Shown here piece by piece: positions 33,077-43,950 of a stretch of DNA of 64,000 nucleotides. The stretch is taken from NCBI GenBank assembly GCA_029953675.1, contig JAMWBK010000006.1, positions 682,001-746,000 of the forward strand, written 5' to 3'. Under the pieces are notes generated by a model that saw nothing but the letters and a program-made list of their open reading frames with translations, ran no database searches and was not told the DNA's origin. Made by a program: the position numbers and the translations under genes. Position 1 is the first letter of the stretch; each line of letters opens with the position of its first letter. The DNA comes from Rhodosorus marinus (lineage: Eukaryota > Rhodophyta > Stylonematophyceae > Stylonematales > Stylonemataceae).

Positions 33077-34643
33077 ATGGACTACAGAGATAGTTATGAG
33101 GGGGTGGACAAGAACTCGGACCTGGCATGGGGAAATGAGCTAATCCCGGGAGGGGAGTTTTTATCCCCTGGCGTTGACGGAGGCCCGGGGAATAACGAGT
33201 ATGACTTGGACATGTCGAAGGATGCTGCCCTTAAGCAGTTTGAGGCGCAACTCAAACAGACTGCAGAAGATAGACCTGCCAAGGTCGAGGATAGATTTAA
33301 CATGTTGTCCCCCGGCACAAAGGGGGCCTTGGAGGAGGCGCTGGTGGCGGAATTGAACTTTTCTTCGGAATCACCGGCTGTACCTGCTTCCACTCCGGTA
33401 GCAAATGAATTTGATCTTCCGGGCAGTACCATAAATCCATATCCGATTGCATTCGGAGCGGAAGACTTCAACGCTTTGGTCGCTGGTCAAGTTCCCGATG
33501 TGGCAGCTTTGAGTTCTTCTCTACCTGCGCCATCGACAATGCCCATCTTACCAGATGGTCGAGCCGCTAATCCGCATCAAGGCTTAAACCCGTCCTTTGC
33601 AGACCTGGAAAACTCTGGACTTGACCTAAACATGGGCGGCATGAAGCTTGATGATGACGGGTTTGGAAACTTTTTGGACACGTCGTTTCTCCGAGACAAT
33701 TTACCTCCAAACCTAAGCACGTCGCCCACAGCCATGTCCCCGGGCTTTGCGAATAACAATCCTGCGGGGAATATGGGCACGCGTGTAAATGTGCCGGACA
33801 ACAGAAACACGGCCGGCATGATGCAGTCCTCATTGGGTGAGAATATGATGACCAACCCTGTGAGAATGGCGAACTCGTCAATGGGCTTTGTACATGAAGG
33901 TCCAGTCGCTCATGCTCCAGTCGCAAACCAACCCAATTTCTCTGGTGGGGACCGGGTGTTGGATGAGCTATTGGGTAGATTATCGAAACACGAGAGTATG
34001 CCTGAAGGCGCTAAACCAGACCGGGGATCCGGCGTCGATCGGGACCATGTTAGCTCTTTTTTCATTGAGGATGACACGCACTATCGACAATCTAGGAGGG
34101 CACCGCAGGACACGAATTGGAACTCTGAATCTGAAAGCTGGGAACCTTCGTCCTCGGCGAGAAGCGCAGGTCGTCGGGTCTCTCCGGGCCCCGCTTCAAG
34201 GTTTTGCCACATTTGCTCGCGCACAGAGAAAACTGCGAGGCACGTGACGTGCGCGAATTTCGAACTGGGCGAGTGTAGGAAGATTACCTGCGAGAAATGC
34301 TTCAAAACGTAAGTGGCCATTCTTGAAAGCCTCATGGCTTCCTGTACAAGGACTTACACTCCTCATTTCCATAATCGAATTTCGTGTTAGGTATGGCTGG
34401 GACTGGGAGAGTGCTAGCGCGCCAGGCCGCAGTTGGGTTTGTACCCACTGTTTAGACAATTGTCCCGTCAAGGCTCGATGCAAGATCTACGAGAAAGTGA
34501 ATTCAAGACGTCGTGAGAGGAGCAAAGAACGCAGACGTAGAACCCCGTCCGTATCACCCGGGAGAGGTCCCAGGAGCACTCTGAGCTCACCGCGAAGAAC
34601 CACATCCGGAGGGTTCTTCAGCGAACCGCCGTCCCCTCTTTGA
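33077..34643 (+). CDS. zf-4CXXC_R1-type zinc-finger protein
   Basis: Predicted nuclear protein of 494 residues from exons 33077-34308 and 34391-34643. Residues 1-370 are low in structure, rich in Asn, Pro, Gly and Asp, with no known domain. A cysteine-rich module follows (about residues 376-455): Cys-His-Ile-Cys, then a lone Cys, Gly-Glu-Cys-Arg-Lys-Ile-Thr-Cys-Glu-Lys-Cys, Tyr-Gly-Trp after the intron, and Trp-Val-Cys-Thr-His-Cys-Leu-Asp-Asn-Cys. This order matches the CDCA7/R1 zinc-finger domain, known from chromatin-linked factors. The tail is an Arg/Ser-rich segment. The start ATG follows an in-frame Leu codon run with no earlier ATG. DNA binding is an inference from the family. Confidence 0.75.
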
Positions 34644-34649
34644 ACAAGT

Positions 34650-35690
34650 TTCTTTTGAAGGGTGTTCATTGTTTCTCGGAACTGGCTGTATCTTTCGCCT
34701 TCTATTTTGTTTTTCTCGCCTCCAATATTTGCTTGCATAGGACATTAACCCTAACTTCCTCTCTCACAAATTCCTGTTAATGGCAAAACCATTTCTTTCA
34801 AAGGCCATATGTAAAGTTTGAGACCCGTACTCAACAAAGACGCGAATGACCCGATGTGAATGACAAGCCTAAAATATTGATTGCCCTCAATAATGCCTGG
34901 GTGTCCATATTACCCTCTCTTGCAGTTGAAAAATACCAGAAAAAGGGGAGAGCCCCTCAATTCATTTTCTCTCCATTCTCGGTCCCCGGCAGCCTATACA
35001 TAGGTTTACCTCTTACGATCACAACCCGAGACAACCAAAACCATGTGATCATTACATCGACTTGAGCTACTGACAAAAGCATTCAGCAGTCGTCCGGACA
35101 ACTGTTGGACAACCTGTCCGCGATTTCTTATTTCAGAACTCCTCTCCCCTGGGTACAAATCTAGTCCATTGTGACTCCCCCTTTATTCAACAGCGGGTAA
35201 CAATGAAATCTCCTTTCAAGGGGGTTTAGGGCTTTTCAACTGGAGAAGAAGAAAATTATTCTTATCATAACAACAAAAACACCTGCTGATCTCTTCGCAC
35301 GTTAAGGGGTAGAGGGGGGGTGGTGCGATAATTGTCAAAACATACCTGATAGTAGGGGAGAGGAGGAGGGGGGGTAGGTGAGGAAGGGGTTTCCTTGATG
35401 CTATGTTTTTAATTGTTTTTTGAGTTTCAGAGTTTACTGTCAGCCGGTGATGTATGGCAAAAAACGGAATTGGAATGGTCGGTGTTCCCATTCAGTTCGT
35501 TTTCAGTTGGAATGAGAGCTTAAAAGGCGAGGTGCTGGAATTTTTTTTGGGGGTTGATAGGGGGACTTTTAGGGGAGCAGTCCCGGAGTATTTAGGGCAC
35601 AGGATCTATTCAAAGTCCTGCTCTGTTGCGTACTGACCGAATGCACCGGAGCTGTTGTCCATTTCTTGGCGATCGTCACGATTCCTGGTG
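34650..35690. other. Intergenic with G-rich leader
   Basis: No gene seen. The stretch 35310-35385 holds several G-runs (GGGGGGG, GGAGGAGGGGGGG) and precedes the GTPase gene by about 0.3 kb. Confidence 0.55.
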
Positions 35691-37744
35691 ATGCTCAGAA
35701 TGCATATGCAGAGAATGGGATCGAGCGAAGCCGACCAGATGCTCAAGCAGGTGAGAATAGAGATCGTAATACGATGTAGGTGAGTGGAACATCGCTCTCT
35801 GAAAACGCTTTTGGCTTCTTCTGCCCCGATCCGACCTAGATCTGCGAGGTTTACAGTTTCCTAATGAAGGAGAGGGAGGACGTTGTGTACGATTCTTCAG
35901 AGATAGAACTAGTTGAGCCGAGGAGACGTGTGAACGTGATGATAGTCGGAAATCACTCTGTGGGAAAGAGCTCTTTTATAAACTGGTATATGGAGACAGA
36001 CGCGCTAAGAACTGGAGTCGCAATGGAGAGCTCTGGATTCTCCATTGTGACACAAGGGAAAAGGAGGCAGAGCCTGAAAGGGAACGCGACAATCAACGCA
36101 TTTCGCTATTTACAGTCAATAGCGTAAGTATGGAGCTCTCATTCCGAGCAGATTCTCGATCTGAAACAGGAATCCAACTGAATCCGTAAGCATAGTTCGT
36201 TCGAGGGCAGCCTCGATCACTTGAGAACAGAAGTAGTTCCCGAAGCGCGCATGGGAAAACATTTAGTCACCTTTTTTGACACTCCAGGACTCACTGACGG
36301 AGAACACCAGTACCCATTTCCAGTTGAGCAAATCATTCTTGAACTAGCGAAAAGCATGGATCTTATCCTCGTCTTCTACGACCCGGTTGGCCAGGGTTTA
36401 TGCTCCCGCACATCGAGAGTAGTTGGAACCCTGAACAGGCTGTTCCGAAATAAGCTTCGTTTCTATCTCACAAAAGCTGATACAATCGACAACCCAGAGG
36501 ACGGCCACAAGATTATCTTTCAAGTCGCTCAGAATCTACCTGTAAGGGACGTCTTGAGACAATCACTTCCGAAATCTACCTCTACTAACGTTCAGACGGT
36601 ACCGTCGCAGTGCAAAAATCATGCTGCGAGCCTTGCCATGATCTCCCTACCACATTTCTACAACGACGCGATTGTCGATGTCGCCGAAAGGCATATCGAC
36701 TGCTTACGCGCAGATATTGACAAAGCGGTCGACGAAAAAGTGCAGGTTCGAAACTCGAGCTGTGGGCAATCACTGGGACTACACATCCTTATCGCGAGAG
36801 TTTCTAATTGTTCCAAGGACGAGCTCTTACGAGCCATCAACGATACAGACCAAATTCTCAAATCACTGGAGATGTCTGACCAAATGCAAACCCACGCAGT
36901 TAAGCACAATAGCCGGATTGTGATTTGGAGGACGGCATTGGCAATGATTGCCACCACTGCCTCGGGTATGCAAGATAACAGCAAATCGCAGGGGAAGCTG
37001 GGGTTCTAACCTCTTCTGTGCTTCTCTCCGACTTGGACTGATCGCGTAGTGTCACTTTCATTTTGTATCATCACTGTATACGACGCACACTACACTAGAA
37101 GTTGCCTTGAAAGCGTTCTTCCGAAGGCGATTCTCGAAAGCGAACCAAGACGGAGACTCTTGAGCAGGTACCGGAAAGATCTCAGCAGGACGCCATGCTT
37201 GTGGGACGCCGCTTAGATATCTTGAGACGCATTTTTTTTCTACGCCTAGGTGGCAAGTGCTTTACCCCAACCTTGAGATGCCAGCGTCTGCAGTCGGTCT
37301 TCACGCAAGGTACTTATTGTTTTGCTTCATGTGCTACTATATTTTGCTCATGGTTTTCCTTGGCGTCCTTTGGTAAGCGCAATCGCCCGTCATGACGTAA
37401 TCTATAAGCCTTGCCTGAGCCAGCCGTCCTTCTTGCGCGTGAAGGTTTGTTCCGAAAAAAACGACAGTACTAACCTCCAAACAGCGCGCGAAACTCAAGG
37501 CTCACAAGGAGTAAGCCCGTGATACCCGCCAAGTGCCTCTTAAACCTTGCGGTCCAATTGACAACATATAATCCTTTCCTTCCCCAGGCGTGTGCAGGCC
37601 ATCAACTTGAAGAGCAAAGATATTTACGCCGCCTACATTTCCGAATCCATGAATCTCGACAGTAGTAGACATGGCTGTCAAGCTTCCCCAGCAGTAGGCT
37701 CAGAATGCGAACTTCAGAACCAGCAGTCACAATCACAATCGTGA
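35691..37744 (+). CDS. Dynamin-like P-loop GTPase with C-terminal membrane segment
   Basis: Exons 35691-35750, 35840-36123, 36196-36965, 37050-37167, 37250-37309 and 37588-37744 join in phase to 482 residues. The G domain has the P-loop Gly-Asn-His-Ser-Val-Gly-Lys-Ser-Ser, a switch region, and Asp-Thr-Pro-Gly-Leu at nt 36280-36294; a Thr-Lys-Ala-Asp motif at 36472-36483 serves as the base-specificity box. The arrangement recalls EHD/dynamin-type GTPases, and a similar family occurs in algae and other protists. A hydrophobic segment spans the exon 3/4 junction (Ala-Leu-Ala-Met-Ile-Ala to Phe-Cys-Ile-Ile-Thr-Val), so the protein may be membrane-anchored near its end. An 84-nt in-phase stretch inside exon 3 (about 36747-36821) could be one more intron. 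The substrate membrane is unknown. Confidence 0.75.
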
Positions 37745-38238
37745 ATCAACCCGAACAACGGCTACCCGCAGCGACCAAAACTTGCATTCATCACGACACA
37801 CTTGTCAGTCAACAAATAACGACGAAGTCACGAACAATAAAAACCTCAAGTTTTTGCCTACTCTCGTGGCTGAGAAATATGATATAAAAATATAATTAAA
37901 AGGGGCACTTCCCACGGGAGCCATTAATTGGTCAAAGCCAAACGCGATACGGATTTTCGGCTTGGGAAAAGTGTATTTAAAAGTTTATGTAATACGAGTA
38001 CTACTCATACCTTGTCTGCAGTTGGTCTGATTTCCATACTAAGCTCTTGTGATTGGAAGAATGTGAACATAGGTGACGGACAGGGAAGTGAGAATGATGA
38101 AAACTGGAGTCATCTTGAAACAGTGAGGAGCGGAAGAGATCGTGTGGGTGGGGAGGGGGTAGGAGTTGTGGTATGTTTCTTTAGGAGGATATTGGAGGTA
38201 TAATTTCGAACGTTTCTTGAAGTAACCGAACAAAGAAT

Positions 38239-38853
38239 ATGGTTGCGAGGGATCAAGAGAATGAGAATGAAACCCAGGAAGGTTTTGAACCGGAGGATAT
38301 TGATATGATAGTTCCTACGGACTGGAGCAGCAAGATACGTGGGTGTTTGTCTTGCTCGCTGGTGAAGACCGTGAACCAGTTTGCGACCAACGGCTGCGAG
38401 AATTGTCCATTTCTAAATATGCAGGGTGATAAAGAGCGAATAATGGACTGCACGTCGAATTCTATTCTTGGGTGAGTGAAGTGTTCCTTGCTCTAGAGCC
38501 CTCGCTCGTGGAGCAAGTGTTTAGGCCTGCTCACTAAGTAGTGTTCTTGATTACGGTTTTTATTTAGTATTTATACAACAATGAACCCGAGGACCAGTTG
38601 GGTTGCAAAATGGCAGCGTACGGGTAAGTGGATTGCATTTCGTGACATCTCCGGTTGTTTTTGCCAAGGCTCTCCTCACGCCGGTCTACGTACGAAATCC
38701 TTCTACGGTGTGTAAACAGTAAAACTTCGCCCGGGCTGCTATGCGATAGCTATCGATGCTACGCTGCCGGAAGGCATAGAAGAAGAGCTGAGCGAGCAGG
38801 GTATACGGATCAAGCGAACAAGGGCAACCGCGGAAGCCACTCTGCGCAAGTAG
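38239..38853 (+). CDS. SPT4: Transcription elongation factor SPT4
   Basis: Small zinc protein that pairs with SPT5 to form DSIF on RNA polymerase II. Exons 38239-38471, 38568-38623 and 38720-38853 give 140 residues. The zinc finger has Cys-Leu-Ser-Cys and Cys-Glu-Asn-Cys-Pro-Phe-Leu; Ser-Trp-Val-Ala-Lys-Trp and Pro-Gly-Cys-Tyr-Ala-Ile follow, all SPT4 hallmarks. The N-terminus has about 25 extra acidic residues compared with the human protein. A G-rich tract (38143-38172) lies about 70 bp before the start codon. Confidence 0.95.
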
Positions 38854-38879
38854 ACATCTCGCGCTTGTTCAAGCACTGA

Positions 38880-39550
38880 TGTGGTTAAGTGCGAGAAGTT
38901 GAGAAGAATCAATTCAATGTATAAAAGCTAATCCCTCAAAATTCCCCGAACGCTGTTTCCCTCGTTAGAGAGTGTAACCCAAGCGTCCAATTTTAGTAGT
39001 CATCGACAAGGAGCACGACGTGATCAATATCTGTTCTACAAACCTCCCAGGAAGACTGGAATCTTCAATGCTTGCTTAGCAGCAGCCTTAAGCCCTACAA
39101 AGCAGGACAGTGGCTGATTTGCTGGCCCCCATCCACTATCCAGGAACATTGGCCTTCGATATTGATGGGACCACGAAGTAACAGTGGCAATAGACAATGT
39201 TTTGGACGGCACAGGAACAGTGGCCTTCGAAATTGATGGGGACCACAAAGTAACAGTGGCAACAGACAGTGTTTTGGAAGGCACTTTAAACAGTGATTTT
39301 CGAAGTAACAGTGGCAATAGACAATATTTTGGACGGCACAGTAACAGTGGCCTTCGGCATGTATTCATACGCAGTGTAACAGTGGCCTTTGTAAAAATGT
39401 GAGTCTTGGACCGCAAAGTAGCAGTAGCGTTCCTCCGCCTTAGGCCCGTAGGTGTCAGTAGGACTGCATGGAGGATTGAGAGAGTGTGGGCAATAACGGA
39501 GTTGGGAGCTTTAGGTAGATGAACGTCTTCTAAAGAATGGAATCGATGCT
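38880..39550. repeat. GTAACAGTGGC minisatellite-like array
   Basis: Between 39110 and 39425 the words GTAACAGTGGC and ACAGTGGCCTTCG recur, with spacing of about 55-75 bp, separated by GACAATGTTTTGGACGGCAC and ATTGATGGGACCAC. The array ends 0.13 kb before the NSUN5 start. The remaining bases from 38880 and up to 39550 show nothing else. Confidence 0.85.
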
Positions 39551-41576
39551 ATGAGCAATGATTCCTACGAGATTGCAGCTGAGGCCCTGTCCTTAGCTGA
39601 GGCGAGGAGGGGTTCTCTCCGTGGTATTTTGTTTTCTCTGAAAGGAAAAAGCGGTGAGGTTTCTGTTTTCTACTGAAGTCGATTAATCGATTCATTCGTT
39701 TTTGCGATAACTCATTGCTACTCGGTTTGGATCTGTTGGTGTCTACTTCTCAGGTGGGAACTGGAAGTCTGTTTATGCGCTTGCACATGAAACCCAGCGT
39801 TTCCTTGAGGTTTTAGAGGCCGCGATCGAAGAGTGCACGGCTGTACTAGAGCTCTGTAAGGGCCTTAGGGAACGAAATCTATGGTGGCTTGTCAGAGTGC
39901 TTTGCTACGATGCGACAATTGGCTCTGGGAGAAAGAAAGTTCGCTCTCGAAAGGGTTCTATTGCCCGAATTGTTTCAAAGAACGCAAGCGTAAGTCCAAC
40001 CCGCCTCTAACGGGCAAATAAGATTGGCCCTAGGACGCTAAAAATGTGCTTCCCGTAGGTCCTCCTGGATGCCATTGAGGCTCAGCACGGAGGCCAGTGG
40101 CACAACCGGAACGAGCTCCTAGGCAATGGTGACGACGCCAAGGGCTTACCCCGCTATGCGCGAGTCAATTTGATCAAAGGGACACGAGAACGAGCTCTTT
40201 CTATCTATAGAGAAGAAGGCTATGAAGTTGCTGTAGACGAGCACATCCCTAACCTTCTGATATTCCCTAGAGGGACAGATCTCCACGGCCATGAAACGGT
40301 TGAGCGCGGGGAAGTAATTCTGCAGGACAAGGTAAGCACGAGCGCACGCCAGGCGTCCCAAAAACGCGATAAAAATTCCCTCACCGAGTCCGTGGCCATT
40401 CTAGAGCAGCTGCATGGCTGCAGAGGCCATTTCCCCTCGGCCGAATTGGTTGGTCTTGGATGCATGTGCTGCTCCGGGGAACAAGACTACACATCTCGCG
40501 TCGATTCTGTCATCAAAAGGATCAACGTACGCTATTCGAAACGCCGATCTGTCACTAAGCAACACAAGGGGCTGAACGACTTTTCGTATTATTGCTGTCG
40601 CGGATGATTAAGGAGACGACCCTGCGTCTTGGCTGTGGACCGAGATGAAAAACGGTTCCAAACCCTAAAGGACAGAGTGAGGAATGCTGGAGCGGAGGAT
40701 CTGGTGCAGTGCACTCGGACGGACTTTCTTAGCATCGATCCAGCTAAGAAACCCTTCTGCGATGTGAGGGCTGTGAGTAAAGCAGCACGGAGGATAGAGA
40801 AGCCCAGCAGAAAGCTCTGGGATCATATCTAAACCGGTTTTACCTTGCGCCCATTCTGAAACCGTCTGCAGATTGTCTTAGATCCCTCGTGCTCAGGTTC
40901 CGGCCTGCTGAATCGCGTGAGTGTCTCCAAGTCATCGGATCAAGAGCATGTGAAGCGGTTGGATAAACTGGCACGTGTTCAGAAGCTGTTGCTCAAACAT
41001 GCGCTGTCCTTCCCCAATGTGGTGGTTGTGTAAGCAGACAACCGTGCTGGGCTTGTCTTGTTCTCACGTGCGTTGAGTGTTTGACTGTGCCGAAGATTCT
41101 TGGACGTTTGTAGGAGCTATTCGACTTGCAGCATTCACAAAGAAGAGAATGAGATGGTTGTGGCATCCGTACTCGGCGATGACGTCGTGGTCTCAGGATC
41201 TTGGGGACTCTCCCGTGCCTTACCCCAGTGGAAGAATAGAGGACTAGAACATACCTTTGATGAGTCCCAGATGTGTATCAGAACTGACCCAGGTAAGTGG
41301 CTTGGCCCCTTGCTAGCAGCTGAGAATCGCGTGGTTTGCTCATGTATCAGGTTGTAACTATGCATAGGATTGGACAACACAAACGGGTTCTTCCTGGCCA
41401 AATTTGAAAGAGCCCAGCCTACTCCCGGTCGCGTCCTTGCGATGGCTGAGGAATCGAAGTGCACTGCAGCGAAACAACCGGAACGGAGTATCGTAAAGCC
41501 GCAGCCGAAGCAGGCGAAGGCGAGTAGCAGACGGAAGAGAAGGGCTAAGTCTTGGAAGCGGGGAATCAGACCATGA
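39551..41576 (+). CDS. NSUN5: rRNA (cytosine-C5) methyltransferase NSUN5
   Basis: Methylates one cytosine of 25S/28S rRNA in the nucleolus. Eight exons, 39551-39653, 39754-39989, 40059-40331, 40405-40526, 40613-40763, 40872-41029, 41114-41292 and 41368-41576, give 476 residues. The SAM site is Asp-Ala-Cys-Ala-Ala-Pro-Gly-Asn-Lys-Thr in exon 4. The two active cysteines are in Asp-Pro-Ser-Cys-Ser-Gly-Ser-Gly (exon 6) and Tyr-Ser-Thr-Cys-Ser (exon 7). Pro-Arg-Tyr-Ala-Arg-Val-Asn and Ile-Leu-Gln-Asp-Lys are also family landmarks. The last exon ends in a basic tail, likely for nucleolar targeting. The donor of exon 5 is after Phe-Cys-Asp; a second donor 9 nt later is in the same phase and would add three residues. 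Confidence 0.95.
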
Positions 41577-41579
41577 AGA

Positions 41580-43950
41580 CTCATCTCGCGTATTCGTATC
41601 AGAGCGGATTGCGTGGACACAATCACCGTTCAACGAGATTCTTCTGCAGACGGCCTTTAGGAAAACGTCGCAACTGACCTTCCCCAAGGTCGCGAAAGCG
41701 TCGCTAGGACTGAAACCCACATTCCACTGTGCACTTGGTTGATCCCAGTAATTGGCTAACATCTTAAGGCAGGCGCACCTTTTATTAAATTTCTAATTTT
41801 TGCGTTCACTTTTGCATAGAATATATGAGCTTACACTCTTAACCCTAAATAATTGGTTTATAAATACTAAACTTTTAATAAAAAGTGTTTCGGGTGGAAC
41901 ATATGGATCGGTAGTTCGGCAGCTACATGTTTAACGTCCTGCGCAGGCCCTTTTGCTTCGTATGTCTTTGCGGAAGCCAACTGGTCTGTGTTCGGCTAAG
42001 AAGAGATTCAAATCTGAGCATCTACCAGCCCCCCTGACGAGTTAGATTTCATCGAGGCTAGTGCGTCCAGAGTTCTCCAAAGACACACCTCGTACCGGTC
42101 AGGTCTTCTTTCGTGGAGGAGAAGCTCATGTCTTGGTGTGGTCAGTTCAAGCAAACCACTGAGTCTGGATTACAAAAACCAATGAGACCCTAGAGCAGTG
42201 GTAACAAACTCCTGCACGAGCAAGTGGTGAGAGAACGCCATCTAGTAGTTGTTGCGAACATTCACACAACGTTCGCAACAACTAATTCGTAGCCTAACCT
42301 CTCCCAAGACGCGCCAGTCAACCGGCTTCATCTGAACTCAAACAGCCTCAAGCATCTCAGCGATGAATGCCACAGCTGTTCACCGTGCAGGCTGGTTGTA
42401 GGAACCTAAAAATAATTATCATTTACAACTTTAGGGTATGTCTTCTCTATCCCCCCCAAACCAAGATAGCTCTTGAAAGCAGAAAATGGGACATCTGCAA
42501 AATAAAGGGGGTGCAGGGGTACACGGTCCAACCATTCATTTACACAAAAAATGGATATATCGTTTCAGTCTACCCCAGGAACCCCAGGCATAGGAAGGAA
42601 CACGGATTGAGATTAAATCTCCTATTCGTTTCCCCAGTTCTTAATCAGGGTAAAAAGAAGGGGAGAAAACGTACGAACATGTCTTCACCTGTTGTGTTGA
42701 ATGCATGTTCGCTCGAGTTTCTACTTCTAGACTAGACGCGAGAATTCAAAAAAACATGAAAAACCAGAGGCTATTTTTTCTTGCGTTTACTCCCTTTGCT
42801 TCTAGAACATGTAAATCAGTCATTACCCAGCTCGTAATAGGTGAATATTCCACTAGTAGATTATACATCAATCATTTACATATTTTCTGAGCGCGGTGGG
42901 TTTGTTTTTTGTATGTTCCGGTTTTGTGGGAATTTCCTCGAATTTTCTTCGCTTTAGGACCAAAAGCCCCTCCACAGAGTGGGTTTTCGGCTTGAATCCT
43001 TTTTGCAACTTTAGACCCCCTGTTCAGCACAGGAAAAAAAAAGGTTGTTCCCCACCTGACGTATATACATATAGTTCTTTTTTCTTTTGCTTTTCTTTGC
43101 TGAGAGGTCCTGGGTGAGATGACGACTGACCAAAAAAAAAGATGGCAGAAAATGATGGGGGTCGGGGGGTGGCGGGAGGGGAGTGAGAGATAGCTTCTGA
43201 AGGACATCGAATAAAACGATAAGGGAGCCAAAAAAAGGGTGTGGGGGCCTAACATTGAACACCATCGGAAGCATCGGCTGGAAACTTGCTTTATTTGGAA
43301 AAAAATGACCGGGCCAAATAAGGCCCCACGAAACCCCCTAAAAAATTGTGGAACCGGAAAAATCGTTAATGGGGAACGATTCAATGCGGGAGGGAAAAGG
43401 GGTGTGTGTGTGTATGTTTGCAAACCTCTCTTCTTCTGAATGTGACAAAGAAGAAACCTGTAGGTACGTGATGTGGTTGGTGGGTTGGCTAAAGGGGTAA
43501 GGGTTTTATCTGGTTGGTGGGATTGAGGAGGCTTTTTTGAGAGCGGAGGAGCTTTTTGAAGGGCTGCAGATTATTTTCCAAGGGGGGTCGGGGGAACGGT
43601 TAGATCGATTTTATTTTATTGGGATTTGAGGGAATAAGCTGTTTTTTTTTTCCTTTCTTTTTGTTAGTTTCCAATCTCTGAGGCATTTCTGAGGGGCTAC
43701 TTCTTTTAAAAAGGTGAGGGCTCTGGTTTGGAAGGGGAGGGTAGGGCGCTGGGGACGTGGTAGAGGGGGGGTTCGGGTTATGAGGTTGCGGGGATGGCCG
43801 TCGTAGATTTTTGAAATTTAACCTGCTGATGAAAACCATGTTTGAAGAGATGTGTATGTGAACTCACGCTTTTCTGGATTGGACTGGACGGTGTGGGACC
43901 AGACTGTCAGGTTGTGCGCCATTGACGGCAGAGAGAGCGCTTGTGAAAGG
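41580..43950. other. Intergenic, with a strong hairpin and G-rich leader
   Basis: No gene was supported in 2.4 kb. A 14-bp perfect inverted repeat lies at 42246-42284. G-rich runs at 43145-43190 and 43735-43795 precede the RING gene. A 122-codon frame at 42367-42735 has no recognisable features. Confidence 0.5.
42246..42284. repeat. Perfect inverted repeat, 14-bp stem
   Basis: TAGTTGTTGCGAAC at 42246-42259 pairs exactly with GTTCGCAACAACTA at 42271-42284 across an 11-nt loop. It stands alone in an intergenic region about 0.7 kb after the NSUN5 stop. Confidence 0.8.

Noticed and set aside
42367-42735. 122-codon plus-strand frame
   Set aside because: No domain, hydrophobic and basic mix without pattern, no splice or leader support; reads like chance in an AT-rich gap.
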